This document shows, in pieces, positions 50,378-59,018 of a DNA stretch of 64,000 nucleotides. The notes beneath the pieces are model-generated. The model saw only the letters and a list, made by a program, of their open reading frames with translations. It did not search any database and was not told the origin of the DNA. Each line of letters opens with the position of its first letter. Position 1 is the stretch's first letter. The stretch is from Bryobacterales bacterium (GTDB lineage Bacteria; Acidobacteriota; Terriglobia; Bryobacterales; Bryobacteraceae), in the NCBI GenBank assembly GCA_016716385.1, contig JADJWL010000016.1:1-64000 (forward strand). The letters are read 5' to 3'. A program made the position numbers and the translations under genes.

Positions 50378-51418
50378 CTATTCCGCTTCCGCGAGACTGG
50401 ATTCCTCGTCGAGCGGTTCTTCCTCGTCGGCAGGCACGCCGACGGGCATCACCAGGCGGCCCTGAGCATCGATCTTCATGCCCAGCGCCAAGCCCATGCC
50501 TTCGAGGATCTCCTTGATTTCGTTCAACGACTTGCGCCCGAAGTTCTTGGTCCGCAACATCTCCGACTCGGTGCGCTGGACGAGTTCGCCGATCGTCTGG
50601 ATGTTGGCGTTCTTCAGGCAGTTGTAGGACCGCACGCTGAGCTCGAGTTCCTCTACCGAGCGGTTCAACTGATCGTTGGTCTTGTCGCCGGCGCGTTCCG
50701 CGGCGTCTTCGGCGGTCTCACTGACTTCCTCGAAGTTGATGAAGATCGTCATGTGGTCCTTCAGGAGCTTCGCTGCGTGCCCGATGGCATCCTGCGGCGA
50801 GATCGCCCCGTTCGTCCACACTTCGAGGGTCAGCTTGTCGTAATCGGTCATCTGGCCGAGGCGGGCGGCCTCAACCGTGAAGTTGACCTTCCGCACCGGC
50901 GAATGGATCGAATCGATCGGGATGTAGCCGAGCGGCAGGTCCTCGTCGAAGTTCTTGTCGGCGCTGACGTAGCCGCGGCCCGTCTTGAGGCGCATCTCGA
51001 TATTGAGACTGCCGCCGTCGCCGACCGTCGCAACGTGCATGTTCCGGTCGAGCACTTCGATATCGGCATCGCCTTCGATATGGCCGCTCAGCACTTCGCC
51101 CGGCGTGTCCCGCTGGATCCGCACGGTCTTGACCCCCTCGCCCATGATCTTGAAAGGGATCTGTTTCAGGTTGAGAATGATATCGGTCGCGTCCTCGACC
51201 ACGCCCGGAATCGGGCTGAATTCATGATCGACGCCTTCGATACGGACGGCGGTAATCGCCGCGCCTTCGATCGAGCTAAGCAGGACGCGCCGCAGGCCCA
51301 CTCCAATGGTGGTGCCGAAACCCCGCTGAAAGGGCTGCGCGGTGAACTGCCCATAGCGCTCGGTGAGCGTTTCCGTGTTCGCCACCAGCCGCTTCGGTTT
51401 TTGGAAGCCCTTAAACAT
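50378..51418 (-). CDS. rpoA: RNA polymerase alpha subunit
   Basis: 346 residues. The N-terminal dimerisation domain (FGTTIGVGLRRVLLSSIEGA) ends near residue 240; after a linker, the C-terminal domain shows LELSVRSYNCLKNANIQTIG and RTKNFGRKSLNEIKEIL, which contact UP elements and activators. The last 40 residues are acidic. It lies between rpsD and rplQ, as in most bacteria. Confidence 0.98.
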   Translation of the reverse strand: MFKGFQKPKRLVANTETLTERYGQFTAQPFQRGFGTTIGVGLRRVLLSSIEGAAITAVRIEGVDHEFSPIPGVVEDATDIILNLKQIPFKIMGEGVKTVRIQRDTPGEVLSGHIEGDADIEVLDRNMHVATVGDGGSLNIEMRLKTGRGYVSADKNFDEDLPLGYIPIDSIHSPVRKVNFTVEAARLGQMTDYDKLTLEVWTNGAISPQDAIGHAAKLLKDHMTIFINFEEVSETAEDAAERAGDKTNDQLNRSVEELELSVRSYNCLKNANIQTIGELVQRTESEMLRTKNFGRKSLNEIKEILEGMGLALGMKIDAQGRLVMPVGVPADEEEPLDEESSLAEAE

Positions 51419-51449
51419 AGGTTGCCTCGTTCCCTCCTTCCGGCCGTCC

Positions 51450-52085
51450 CTACTTCGAATACAACTCGACGATCAACTGCTCGTTGATCTGGATCTGCGT
51501 CAGTTCGTCGCGGCGCGGCTGGCCGATGACCTTGGCCTTCAACCCTTCGCGATCGACGTCAAGCCAGCTCGGCGCGGGCGCGTGCGCGGTGGCGTCGCGG
51601 GCAGCCAGGATCGTCGGGTTCTGACGGCTGCTTTCCCGCACTTCCACCACGTCGCCCGGCTTCACCAGGAATGACGGGATATTGACCTTGCGTCCGTTCA
51701 CCTGAATGTGCCCGTGGCGGACGACCTGCCGCGACTGCGAGCGGCTCGTGCCGAATCCCATGCGGTAGATCACGTTGTCGAGGCGGCGCTCCAGAGTCGC
51801 GAGCATCGTCTCACCGGTGATGCCCCGTGTCTTGGACGCCTTTTCGAAATTGTTGCGGAACTGCGTTTCAAGCAAGCCGTAAATGCGGCGCACCTTCTGC
51901 TTTTCGCGAAGCTGGAGGCCGTAGCCCACCACCTTGCGGACGCGCTTGCTCTTGCCATGCTGACCCGGAATGAAGTTGCGCTTCTCAATCGCGCACTTCT
52001 CCGTGTGGCAGCGCTCTCCCTTGAGGAAGAGCTTCATGCCTTCGCGCCGGCACAGCCGGCACACCGGACCGATATATCGTGCCAA
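51450..52085 (-). CDS. rpsD: 30S ribosomal protein S4
   Basis: 211 residues from TTG 52085, with GAGGAG 6 bases upstream; the chain then starts ARYIGPVCRLCRREGMKLFL. C9, C12, C26 and C31 make this the zinc-binding (C+) form. The S4 RNA-binding domain (LDNVIYRMGFGTSRSQSRQ) is near residues 95-160. In many bacteria S4 represses this operon. Confidence 0.96.
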   Translation of the reverse strand: MARYIGPVCRLCRREGMKLFLKGERCHTEKCAIEKRNFIPGQHGKSKRVRKVVGYGLQLREKQKVRRIYGLLETQFRNNFEKASKTRGITGETMLATLERRLDNVIYRMGFGTSRSQSRQVVRHGHIQVNGRKVNIPSFLVKPGDVVEVRESSRQNPTILAARDATAHAPAPSWLDVDREGLKAKVIGQPRRDELTQIQINEQLIVELYSK

Positions 52086-52134
52086 TCGTTCTCCTCTTCC
52101 CGCAGTCCCAGGCCGCGGGCGTTGTTGCTGACTC

Positions 52135-52164
52135 ACCGCCACGACAACGTAGCGGTTGTGCGGT
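52135..52164 (-). promoter_or_regulatory. Stem-loop in the rpsK-rpsD spacer
   Basis: The 116-base gap between rpsK and rpsD is the longest in the alpha-operon part. It contains ACCGC-cacg-ACAAC-gtagcg-GTTGT-GCGGT, a two-part stem with an asymmetric bulge, about 50 bases before the rpsD start. It could be an S4-binding leader or attenuator. Function is inferred from position only. Confidence 0.35.
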
Positions 52165-52201
52165 TTACGATCCCGGAGAGGGACCTTCCTCCCGCTTGTT
52201 C

Positions 52202-52612
52202 CTAGACGCGCCGCTTCTTGGGCGGCCGGCATCCGTTGTGCGGAATCGGCGTCGTGTCTTTAATCGACTTCACTTCGATGCCGGCGGTTGCCAGCGCCCG
52301 GATGGCCGATTCCCGGCCCGAACCCGGGCCGCTCACGCGCACGTCGACCGTGCGCAGCCCCACATCCTTGGCCTTGTTGGCGGCTGTGAGCGACGCCTGC
52401 TGCGCGGCAAACGGGGTTCCCTTGCGCGATCCGCGGAACCCCAGCGATCCGGCGCTCGACCAGGAGACAGTGTTGCCCTCGAGGTCGGAGATGGTGACGA
52501 TCGTGTTGTTGAAGGTGGCCTGGACGTGCACGAGGCCGTTGTGGACCACCCGCTTCTCTTTCTTCTTGAAGCTTTTCTTCTTGCCGGGCTTAACCTGCTG
52601 CTTTTTCGCCAT
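52202..52612 (-). CDS. rpsK: 30S ribosomal protein S11
   Basis: 136 residues. Signature segments are VHVQATFNNTIVTISDLEGN, GFRGSRKGTPFAAQQA and HNGCRPPKKRRV at the C-terminus. A Lys-rich N-terminus of about 20 residues precedes the fold. Confidence 0.98.
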   Translation of the reverse strand: MAKKQQVKPGKKKSFKKKEKRVVHNGLVHVQATFNNTIVTISDLEGNTVSWSSAGSLGFRGSRKGTPFAAQQASLTAANKAKDVGLRTVDVRVSGPGSGRESAIRALATAGIEVKSIKDTTPIPHNGCRPPKKRRV

Positions 52613-52624
52613 CGTGCGTTGCCC

Positions 52625-53005
52625 TTACTTGCCGCCCTTCTTCTTGTTGGCGATTGTGCCGCGGCGCGGGCCCTTCCGGGTCCGGGCGTTGGTGTGCGTG
52701 CGCTGCCCCCGCACGGGCAGGCCGCGCCTGTGCCGCAGGCCGCGGTAGCTGCCGATTTCGATGTGGCGCTTGATGTTGAGCGATACTTCCTTGCGGAGAT
52801 CGCCTTCCACCGCGCCTTCGTCCTCGATGATCTGGCGGATGTGGTTGACTTCTTCTTCGGTCAGATCCGCCACCTTCTTGTCGAAGTCGACCCCGGCGCG
52901 GTAGAGCAGGGAGCGCGCGCGCGTCCGCCCAATGCCGTAAATGTAGGTCAGACCGATTTCCGCCCGCTTCCGGGGCGGCAAGTCTACGCCGGCTATACGT
53001 GCCAT
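52625..53005 (-). CDS. rpsM: 30S ribosomal protein S13
   Basis: 126 residues beginning MARIAGVDLPPRKRAEIGLT. The helix-two-turn-helix and the tail RGLPVRGQRTHTNARTRKGP are standard. It spans the head of the small subunit and contacts P-site tRNA. Confidence 0.98.
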   Translation of the reverse strand: MARIAGVDLPPRKRAEIGLTYIYGIGRTRARSLLYRAGVDFDKKVADLTEEEVNHIRQIIEDEGAVEGDLRKEVSLNIKRHIEIGSYRGLRHRRGLPVRGQRTHTNARTRKGPRRGTIANKKKGGK

Positions 53006-53020
53006 CTTTCGATTTCCCTC

Positions 53021-53134
53021 TTACCCTTGACGCTGCTTATGCTTCGGGTTGACGCAGATCACCCGGACCACGCCCTCGCGGTGAATGATCTTGCACTTGT
53101 CACACATCTTCTTGACCGACGGCCGTACCTTCAT
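53021..53134 (-). CDS. rpmJ: 50S ribosomal protein L36
   Basis: A 37-residue frame from ATG 53134, overlapping the infA stop as ATGA. It reads MKVRPSVKKMCDKCKIIHRE and continues to VICVNPKHKQRQG. The zinc ligands C11, C14, C27 and H32 are all present, so this is the zinc-containing form. It is too short for routine length cut-offs. Confidence 0.95.
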   Translation of the reverse strand: MKVRPSVKKMCDKCKIIHREGVVRVICVNPKHKQRQG

Positions 53135-53409
53135 AATGCCTGTTCCTCTTCAGCCGCCCGTGCGGCCGCCGCGACATCCAGCTTCCGTGTAATCCTGGCG
53201 CGCGTCCAATCGTGGGGCGCCAGTTCCACTTCCACCGGATCGCCCGGCAACAGCCGGACAAAATTCCGTTTCACCATCCCGGCCGGGTGAGCGACCACCT
53301 CGCGCCGGTTGGCCAATTCCACCCGGTACAGGTCCCGGGGCAGCGCCGCCAGGATCCGGCCCCGGACCCCGCTGCCGCGTCCGCCTCTTACGGGCGGGTC
53401 AGAACCCAT
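53131..53409 (-). CDS. infA: Translation initiation factor IF-1, divergent and extended
   Basis: The OB-fold core is recognisable: GVRGRILAALPRDLYRVELA, then NFVRLLPGDPVEVELAPHDW and TRARITRK. Relative to the usual 72 residues, the C-terminus has about 17 extra Ala/Glu-rich residues, and the N-terminus begins SDPPVRGGRG instead of the common AKEDxIE. ATG 53409 overlaps the map stop by 22 bases; a downstream start is possible. The context (map-infA-rpmJ) supports the identity. Confidence 0.85.
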   Translation of the reverse strand: MGSDPPVRGGRGSGVRGRILAALPRDLYRVELANRREVVAHPAGMVKRNFVRLLPGDPVEVELAPHDWTRARITRKLDVAAAARAAEEEQAL

Positions 53410-54158
53410 GGGCCGTTACTCGTGATGGCGACACAATGCTCGAAATGGGCCGAGTTCTTCCCATCCTTCGTGACCGCCGTCCAGCGGTCCGGCAGAACTT
53501 TGCTTTCCGGTCCGCCCGCATTCACCATCGGTTCGATCGCCAGAACCATCCCCTCCTTCAGCCGGGGATTCTCCTGGCGCCGGTCCACGTAATTGGGAAC
53601 TTGCGGTTCCTCATGCAGCTTGGCGCCAATTCCGTGCCCGACAAACTCGCGCACGATCGAAAAGCCGTGCGACACCACGTGGTTCTCCACCGTACCGCAA
53701 ATGTCGAAGAGGCGGTTGCCGGCCCGCGCCTGCTGAATCGCCAATTCCAGCGCCTCTTCCGTGACCTTCATCAGCCGCTTCGTCTCTTCGCTCACTTCGC
53801 CGATCGCGACCGTGGTCGCCGAATCACCGAAGTAGCCATCCAGTTGCACGCCGGTATCGATCGAGACGATATCGCCCTGCTTCAACATCCTCTTGGCCGA
53901 CGGCATACCGTGGACGATTTCGTTGTTGACCGACGTGCAGAGCACGTAAGGGTACTTGCCCCCGGCGGCCGGAACGTAATATCCCTTGAATGCCGGGCGG
54001 GCGCCCGCGTCGGCAATCATCTTTTCGGCCGCGTGCTCGAGGTCCAGCGTCGTCGCCCCTTCCACGGCCATCCCGCGCAACTCGCCAAGGATCCGCCACA
54101 CGAGCAGCCCGCTCCGCCGCATCTTCTCCAATTCGGCCGGCGACTTGCGGACGATCAT
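53388..54158 (-). CDS. map: Methionine aminopeptidase, type I
   Basis: 256 residues. The five metal ligands are visible: Asp residues in VSIDTGVQLDGYFGDSA, His in FVGHGIGAKLHEEP, Glu in GMVLAIEPMVNAGG and Glu near the end in FEHCVAIT. It removes the initiator Met from nascent proteins. It overlaps adk by 4 bases and infA by 22. Confidence 0.97.
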   Translation of the reverse strand: MIVRKSPAELEKMRRSGLLVWRILGELRGMAVEGATTLDLEHAAEKMIADAGARPAFKGYYVPAAGGKYPYVLCTSVNNEIVHGMPSAKRMLKQGDIVSIDTGVQLDGYFGDSATTVAIGEVSEETKRLMKVTEEALELAIQQARAGNRLFDICGTVENHVVSHGFSIVREFVGHGIGAKLHEEPQVPNYVDRRQENPRLKEGMVLAIEPMVNAGGPESKVLPDRWTAVTKDGKNSAHFEHCVAITSNGPWVLTRP

Positions 54159-54853
54159 ACCGCCATCACCGCGCGGCCCACTTCGACCGAGACATCGTCG
54201 GGGCTGGCCACGGTCGCGTCAATCTCCACCACAGCATGCCCGGCGCGTCGAAAGTAGTTCAACACAGGCCGTGTCTGCTTCTCATACGCTTCGAGGCGCT
54301 GCCGGATCACGTCCTCGGAATCGTCCGCCCGCAAGATCAGCGGCCCACCGTCCCGGTCGCACACTCCCTCCCGCGACGGAGGCTGCGATACCAGATTGTA
54401 CAGGGCGCCACAGGAGGCACACTGCCGACGGCCGGTAAGGCGGGCAATGATTACATTGTAATCGACTAGCAAGTGAATCACCACTTGCCCCACCAGCCGG
54501 CTATCGAGCCACTCCGCCAGCGTCCGCGCCTGGGGCTCGGTCCGGGGATAGCCGTCGAGGATGAACCCGCCCTGGCAGTCCCCCGCGGCGAGACGTTCGC
54601 GGACCAGACCGTTGACCATGTCGTCCGGAACGAGGCCGCCTGATCTCATCATCGCCTCGATCGCCCGTCCGACATCGTCGCCCGCCTCGATGTGCTGGCG
54701 AAGCATGTCGCCGGTCGAGATATGAGGGATTCCGAGCTGGTCCCGCAGGAGCTTCGCCTGCGTCCCTTTCCCTGATCCCGGCGGTCCGAATAGCACGACC
54801 GCTGTTGCTTTGGCATCCGCAGCAGCGCGGGCGGATGCGCCTGAATGATCCAC
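54155..54853 (-). CDS. adk: Adenylate kinase
   Basis: 232 residues from GTG 54853, chosen because GAGG lies 8 bases upstream; a TTG at 54871 would add six residues. VVLFGPPGSGKGTQAKLL is the P-loop, GGFILDGYPRTEPQA the NMP-binding segment, and the LID holds C-x2-C plus a later Cys-Asp pair (CASCGALYNL; VCDRDGG), suggesting a zinc-type LID. About 15 residues precede the P-loop strand, more than usual. secY-adk-map order is standard. Confidence 0.95.
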   Translation of the reverse strand: MDHSGASARAAADAKATAVVLFGPPGSGKGTQAKLLRDQLGIPHISTGDMLRQHIEAGDDVGRAIEAMMRSGGLVPDDMVNGLVRERLAAGDCQGGFILDGYPRTEPQARTLAEWLDSRLVGQVVIHLLVDYNVIIARLTGRRQCASCGALYNLVSQPPSREGVCDRDGGPLILRADDSEDVIRQRLEAYEKQTRPVLNYFRRAGHAVVEIDATVASPDDVSVEVGRAVMAV

Positions 54854-54888
54854 TTCGAGTGCCTCAACCAAAACAAATTCGCCGCATT

Positions 54889-56289
54889 CTACATGGAGCT
54901 GCGGCGGCCGCGGATACGGCCCGCGCGCGGCGTAAACCCTTCGTAATGCCGCATGATCAACTGCGCCTCCACCTGATTCACCGTATCCATCGCCACGCCG
55001 ACAACGATCAGCAGGCTCGTTCCTCCAAAGTAGAATTGGACGTTCAAGCCGTCGAGGAAGAAGCGGGGGAAGTACTCATCCATCCAGCCGCCGATGAGCG
55101 GCAGGTGCTGGAGCTTGATGCCGTGCAGCATCAAGTCGGGAATCAGGCACAACACGGCGAGGTAGAGTCCGCCCACCACCGTGATTTTCGAAAGAATGTC
55201 GTTGATGTAGTCCGCCGTGCTCTTCCCTGGACGGATGCCCGGGATAAAGCCGCCGTACTTCCGCATGTTATCCGCCGTCTCGTTCGGGTTGAAGATAATC
55301 GAGACGTAGAAGAAGCAGAAGAAAATGATCGCCGCGACAAAGAGCACCACATACAGCGGCTCGCCGGCGCGAATCGCCGCCAGCGTGCTATCGAGCCAGG
55401 GCGTATTCCGCGCCCAGGGCATCGTGGCGAGCGTCTGCGGCAGGGCGAGAATCGAGCTGGCGAAAATGACCGGGATGACGCCGCCGGCGTTCACCTTGAG
55501 TGGCATGTGGGTGGACTGCCCGCCCATCACTTTCCGCCCGACGACACGCTTGGCGTACTGCACCGGTATCCGGCGCTCCCCGCGCTCGACCAGGACGATA
55601 AACGCCACCACCCCGACCATCACGACCAGTACGACGATGAGTGTCACCACGCTCCATTCGCGGGTGATGAACACATTGCGGTAGAGGTTCTCGATCGCCG
55701 AAGGCAGGCCGACGACGATTCCCGCGAAGATGATCAGGGACATCCCGTTGCCCACGCCGCGCTCGGTGATCTGTTCGCCGAGCCACATGATGAACGCCGT
55801 GCCCGTGGTGAGCGACATGATGGTCAGCAGCGTGAATCCGATGCCGGGATTGATGACGATGTTGCCTTCCATCGCCTGCAAGCCCTGCGAGATCGTGAAC
55901 GACTGCACCACCGCCAGGATCACGGTCAGATATCGCGTGTACTGCGTGATCTTCCGCCGCCCGAGTTCGCCTTCTTTCTGGAGTTTCTCGAGGTGCGGGA
56001 TGACCACCGTCAGCAACTGCAGGATGATCGATGAGGTGATGTAGGGCATGATGCCCAAAGCAAACACGGTCAGCCGGCGGATGTTGCCGCCGGCGAACAG
56101 GTCGAAGAATCCGAAGATTCCGGCGGCGTTGCGCTCGAAGAACTCCTCCCAGCGCACGAGATCGATGCCCGGGGTCGGAACGTGGCCGCCGAGGCGGTAC
56201 ACGGCGAGGATCGCCAAGGTGAACAGAACCCGCCTGCGCAGGTCGGGAATGCGGAATACGTTGACGAGAGCGTCGAAGAACTTTTGCAT
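54889..56289 (-). CDS. secY: Preprotein translocase subunit SecY
   Basis: 466 residues with ten hydrophobic helices. The signature GIMPYITSSIILQLL is near residues 78-92, and VVGRKVMGGQSTHMPLKVN precedes TM7. It forms the channel for protein export together with SecE and SecG, which lie elsewhere. Confidence 0.98.
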   Translation of the reverse strand: MQKFFDALVNVFRIPDLRRRVLFTLAILAVYRLGGHVPTPGIDLVRWEEFFERNAAGIFGFFDLFAGGNIRRLTVFALGIMPYITSSIILQLLTVVIPHLEKLQKEGELGRRKITQYTRYLTVILAVVQSFTISQGLQAMEGNIVINPGIGFTLLTIMSLTTGTAFIMWLGEQITERGVGNGMSLIIFAGIVVGLPSAIENLYRNVFITREWSVVTLIVVLVVMVGVVAFIVLVERGERRIPVQYAKRVVGRKVMGGQSTHMPLKVNAGGVIPVIFASSILALPQTLATMPWARNTPWLDSTLAAIRAGEPLYVVLFVAAIIFFCFFYVSIIFNPNETADNMRKYGGFIPGIRPGKSTADYINDILSKITVVGGLYLAVLCLIPDLMLHGIKLQHLPLIGGWMDEYFPRFFLDGLNVQFYFGGTSLLIVVGVAMDTVNQVEAQLIMRHYEGFTPRAGRIRGRRSSM

Positions 56290-56302
56290 GGCGCGGGCCC
56301 CG

Positions 56303-56752
56303 TCAGGCGGCTCCGATTTCGACGGCCTTTCCGCCCGCCTTTTCGATCTTCTCGCGGGCGGTCTTCGAGAAGAGGTGCGCCTCCACCTGAATGGCGCGGG
56401 TCAGCTCCCCGTCTCCGAGGATCTTGAGGCCGTGCAGAAGCTTCTTGACGACGCCGGTCTGCATCAACTGGTCGGGTCCGAAGGTGTCGCCGGCCAGTGT
56501 CTCCAACTGCCCGACATTGACAATGGCGTATTCTTTGCGGAAGAGGGCGTTCGAGAACCCGCGCTTGGGGAGACGACGGTGCAGCGGCATCTGGCCGCCT
56601 TCGAAGCCGCGCATCTTGCTGTAGCCGGAAATCGACTTCTGGCCCTTCATGCCGCGAGCGGAGGTCTTGCCGTGGCCTGAACCCATGCCGCGGCCAACGC
56701 GCTTCTTGGAGTGGGTCTGCCCGGCGGGCGGTTTCAACTGGCTCAAGTTCAT
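56303..56752 (-). CDS. rplO: 50S ribosomal protein L15
   Basis: 149 residues: the glycine-rich N-terminal segment KKRVGRGMGSGHGKTSARGM and the QMPLHRRLPKRGF block are standard, followed by the globular C-terminal domain. Confidence 0.98.
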   Translation of the reverse strand: MNLSQLKPPAGQTHSKKRVGRGMGSGHGKTSARGMKGQKSISGYSKMRGFEGGQMPLHRRLPKRGFSNALFRKEYAIVNVGQLETLAGDTFGPDQLMQTGVVKKLLHGLKILGDGELTRAIQVEAHLFSKTAREKIEKAGGKAVEIGAA

Positions 56753-56758
56753 GCGCTT

Positions 56759-56950
56759 CTACCCCTGTTCGACGAGTGCCAGCAGATGCGGCACTTTCTT
56801 CACCATGCCCCGGAAACCCGCGGTGTCCGGACGCTCCACCACCTGCTGCATCCGCCGCAGCCCCAGGCTCCGCACGATCGCCTTGTGCTTTTCGGGGGCG
56901 CCGATCGGGCTGCGCACCAGTCTGATCTTGATCGTTTTCGCCTGTTCCAT
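56759..56950 (-). CDS. rpmD: 50S ribosomal protein L30
   Basis: 63 residues from ATG 56950. TIKIRLVRSPIGAPEKHKAI and LGLRRMQQVVERPDT are L30 signatures. It sits in the standard rpsE-rpmD-rplO order. Confidence 0.96.
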   Translation of the reverse strand: MEQAKTIKIRLVRSPIGAPEKHKAIVRSLGLRRMQQVVERPDTAGFRGMVKKVPHLLALVEQG

Positions 56951-56963
56951 TGCCGCGTTATCC

Positions 56964-57476
56964 TTACAGCTTTTCGAGGGCCAGACCACGCAGGTCGGCC
57001 ACTTCCTGCTTATCGCGCAACATCTCGAGCGCGGCCACCGTCGCCTTCACCACGTTGTGCGGGTTGTGCGATCCGATGGACTTGGTCAACACATTGGGGA
57101 TTCCCACGGCCTGAATGACGGCACGCACCGGTCCGCCCGCGATCACGCCCGTCCCTGCCGGAGCGGGCTTCAGCAGGACCTGGCCGCTGCCGAACCGTCC
57201 GAGCACGATGTGAGGAATGGTCGTGTCGAGTGTGTTCACCCGCCGCAGATTCTTCTTGGCAGCCTCAATTCCCTTACGAATTGCCGAGGGCACTTCCTTG
57301 GCCTTGCCGACGCCGTAGCCGACGACTTTCGCGGCCGGGTCGCCCACGACCACGAGCGCCGAAAAGCTCATGTTCTTGCCGCCCTTGACAACCTTGGTGA
57401 CACGGTTGATCGAGACGACCTGTTCCTTGATGTTCAGCGCCTGCGGATCGATCCGCTTCGTACCGGTCAAATGCAT
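56964..57476 (-). CDS. rpsE: 30S ribosomal protein S5
   Basis: 170 residues. EQVVSINRVTKVVKGGKNMS begins the double-stranded RNA-binding-like N-terminal domain; VVGYGVGKAKEVPSAIRKGI and GTGVIAGGPVRAVIQAVGI are standard. Confidence 0.98.
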   Translation of the reverse strand: MHLTGTKRIDPQALNIKEQVVSINRVTKVVKGGKNMSFSALVVVGDPAAKVVGYGVGKAKEVPSAIRKGIEAAKKNLRRVNTLDTTIPHIVLGRFGSGQVLLKPAPAGTGVIAGGPVRAVIQAVGIPNVLTKSIGSHNPHNVVKATVAALEMLRDKQEVADLRGLALEKL

Positions 57477-57477
57477 G

Positions 57478-57840
57478 TCAGAACTCCAGTCCCGCTTCCC
57501 GTGCCGCTTCCGCCAGCGCTTTCACCCGCCCATGATAGAGGAAGCCGCCGCGGTCGAACACCACGCGCGTGATTCCCTGCGCCTTGGCGCGCTCGCCGAT
57601 GAGGGTGCCGATCGCCTTGGCCGCCGCCACGTTGCCGCCGTTGCCGACCTTCGCCGTTGGATCGAGCGTGGAGGCCGCGGCCAGGGTCCGGCCGGCGCCA
57701 TCGTCGATCACCTGGGCGTAGATGTGGTGGAGGCTGCGGAATACCGCCAGACGCGGACGCTCCGCGCTGCCGCGGACCTTGCGCCGGATCCGGGTGTGAA
57801 TCCGCCTCCGGATCTGCTGCTTGTTTACCTGCCGGATCAC
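57478..57840 (-). CDS. rplR: 50S ribosomal protein L18
   Basis: 120 residues with RRRIHTRIRRKVRGSAERPR at the start and FDRGGFLYHGRVKALAEAAR at the end. It binds 5S rRNA. Its start overlaps the rplF stop. Confidence 0.98.
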   Translation of the reverse strand: MIRQVNKQQIRRRIHTRIRRKVRGSAERPRLAVFRSLHHIYAQVIDDGAGRTLAAASTLDPTAKVGNGGNVAAAKAIGTLIGERAKAQGITRVVFDRGGFLYHGRVKALAEAAREAGLEF

Positions 57841-58379
57841 TTGCCCTTACCTCCCGCGCCGGTCTTGCCCGCCTTCTTCCGCAACCGTTCGCCGGTGTAG
57901 CGGACGCCCTTGTTCTTGTACGGATCGGGCGGACGCAGCGAGCGCATGTTGGCCGCCACCTGGCCGATCAACTGCTTATCGATGCCGCTCAAGACGAGGT
58001 GGGTCTGCTTGTCCACCTTCACGTCGATGCCTTCGGGCAGCATGTACTCGATGAGGTGCGAGTATCCGAGGCGGAACACCGCGACCCGGCCTTTGACATC
58101 GCAGCTATAGCCGGTGCCCACAATGTCCAGTTCGCGCGTGAAGCCTTGCGAAACGCCCTGGACTGCGTTCGCCGTGAGCGCCCGCGTCAGACCGTGCAGC
58201 GCCGCGAACTGGTCGCCTTCGCGCTTCACATCCAACTGCGCACCGTTCTGCTCCACCGTGACGCCCGCCGGAACCGGCACGGACAGTTTCCCCTTCGGTC
58301 CTTCGACCTGGAGTTCCCCGTCCATCCGGATCTTCACGCCGGCCGGCATCGGGATTGGCTTTTTTCCAATTCTCGACAT
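57837..58379 (-). CDS. rplF: 50S ribosomal protein L6
   Basis: 180 residues beginning MSRIGKKPIPMPAGVKI, with two repeated domains and the C-terminal RSLRPPDPYKNKGVRYTGER block near the sarcin-ricin loop contact. Confidence 0.98.
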   Translation of the reverse strand: MSRIGKKPIPMPAGVKIRMDGELQVEGPKGKLSVPVPAGVTVEQNGAQLDVKREGDQFAALHGLTRALTANAVQGVSQGFTRELDIVGTGYSCDVKGRVAVFRLGYSHLIEYMLPEGIDVKVDKQTHLVLSGIDKQLIGQVAANMRSLRPPDPYKNKGVRYTGERLRKKAGKTGAGGKGK

Positions 58380-58391
58380 AGCACTACCCCG

Positions 58392-58787
58392 TTACCACAC
58401 CTGGCAGAGAATCTCTCCGCCTACGCCCTCGCGGTGCGCCGTCCGTCCCGTCATCACGCCGCGCGGCGTCGTGAGAATGTTCACGCCGAGACCGCCCAGC
58501 ACACGCGGGATCTCCTTGTGCCCCACGTAGACACGGCAACCAGGGCGGGACACGCGCTCGATCTTCGAGATCACCGGGGCGTTGTTAGTCGCGTACTTGA
58601 GGTAGATCTTGATGGTCTTCTTCGATCCCTCCTCAGCGACCTTGTAGTTCAAAATATAGCCCTCTTCCTTGAGGATGCGGGCGATTTCCGCTTTCAACTT
58701 CGAGGCGGGCACGTCGACTTTGGGATGGCTGGCCCCGAGGGCGTTCCGGACCCGCGTCAACATGTCGGCAATGGGATCACTCGTCAT
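58392..58787 (-). CDS. rpsH: 30S ribosomal protein S8
   Basis: 131 residues. DPIADMLTRVRNALGASHPK opens the chain and GVNILTTPRGVMTGRTAHRE is the conserved RNA-binding end. In other bacteria S8 autoregulates the spc operon; no binding site was identified here. Confidence 0.98.
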   Translation of the reverse strand: MTSDPIADMLTRVRNALGASHPKVDVPASKLKAEIARILKEEGYILNYKVAEEGSKKTIKIYLKYATNNAPVISKIERVSRPGCRVYVGHKEIPRVLGGLGVNILTTPRGVMTGRTAHREGVGGEILCQVW

Positions 58788-58815
58788 CTCCGCTTCCTGC
58801 TCCTGGCTCCAAGCC

Positions 58816-59001
58816 TTACCAACTCGACTTCACCACTCCGGGGATCTCCCCGTTCAACGCCAGTTGGCGGAAGCACAACCGGCACAACGCAAACTTCCGC
58901 AGGTAGCCGCGCGGCCGCCCGCACCGCCAGCACCGGTTGCGGTGGCGGCAGGCAAACTTCGGCTTCTTCCTGTCCTTGGCAATCTTCGCCTCTGTAGCCA
59001 T
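58816..59001 (-). CDS. rpsN: 30S ribosomal protein S14, zinc-binding short form
   Basis: 61 residues, the type Z length. The ligands lie in NRCWRCGRPRGYLRKFALCR LCF (C24, C27, C40, C43). No second, zinc-free copy is seen in the window. Confidence 0.96.
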   Translation of the reverse strand: MATEAKIAKDRKKPKFACRHRNRCWRCGRPRGYLRKFALCRLCFRQLALNGEIPGVVKSSW

Positions 59002-59018
59002 CCGAATCTCCTCTTCGT

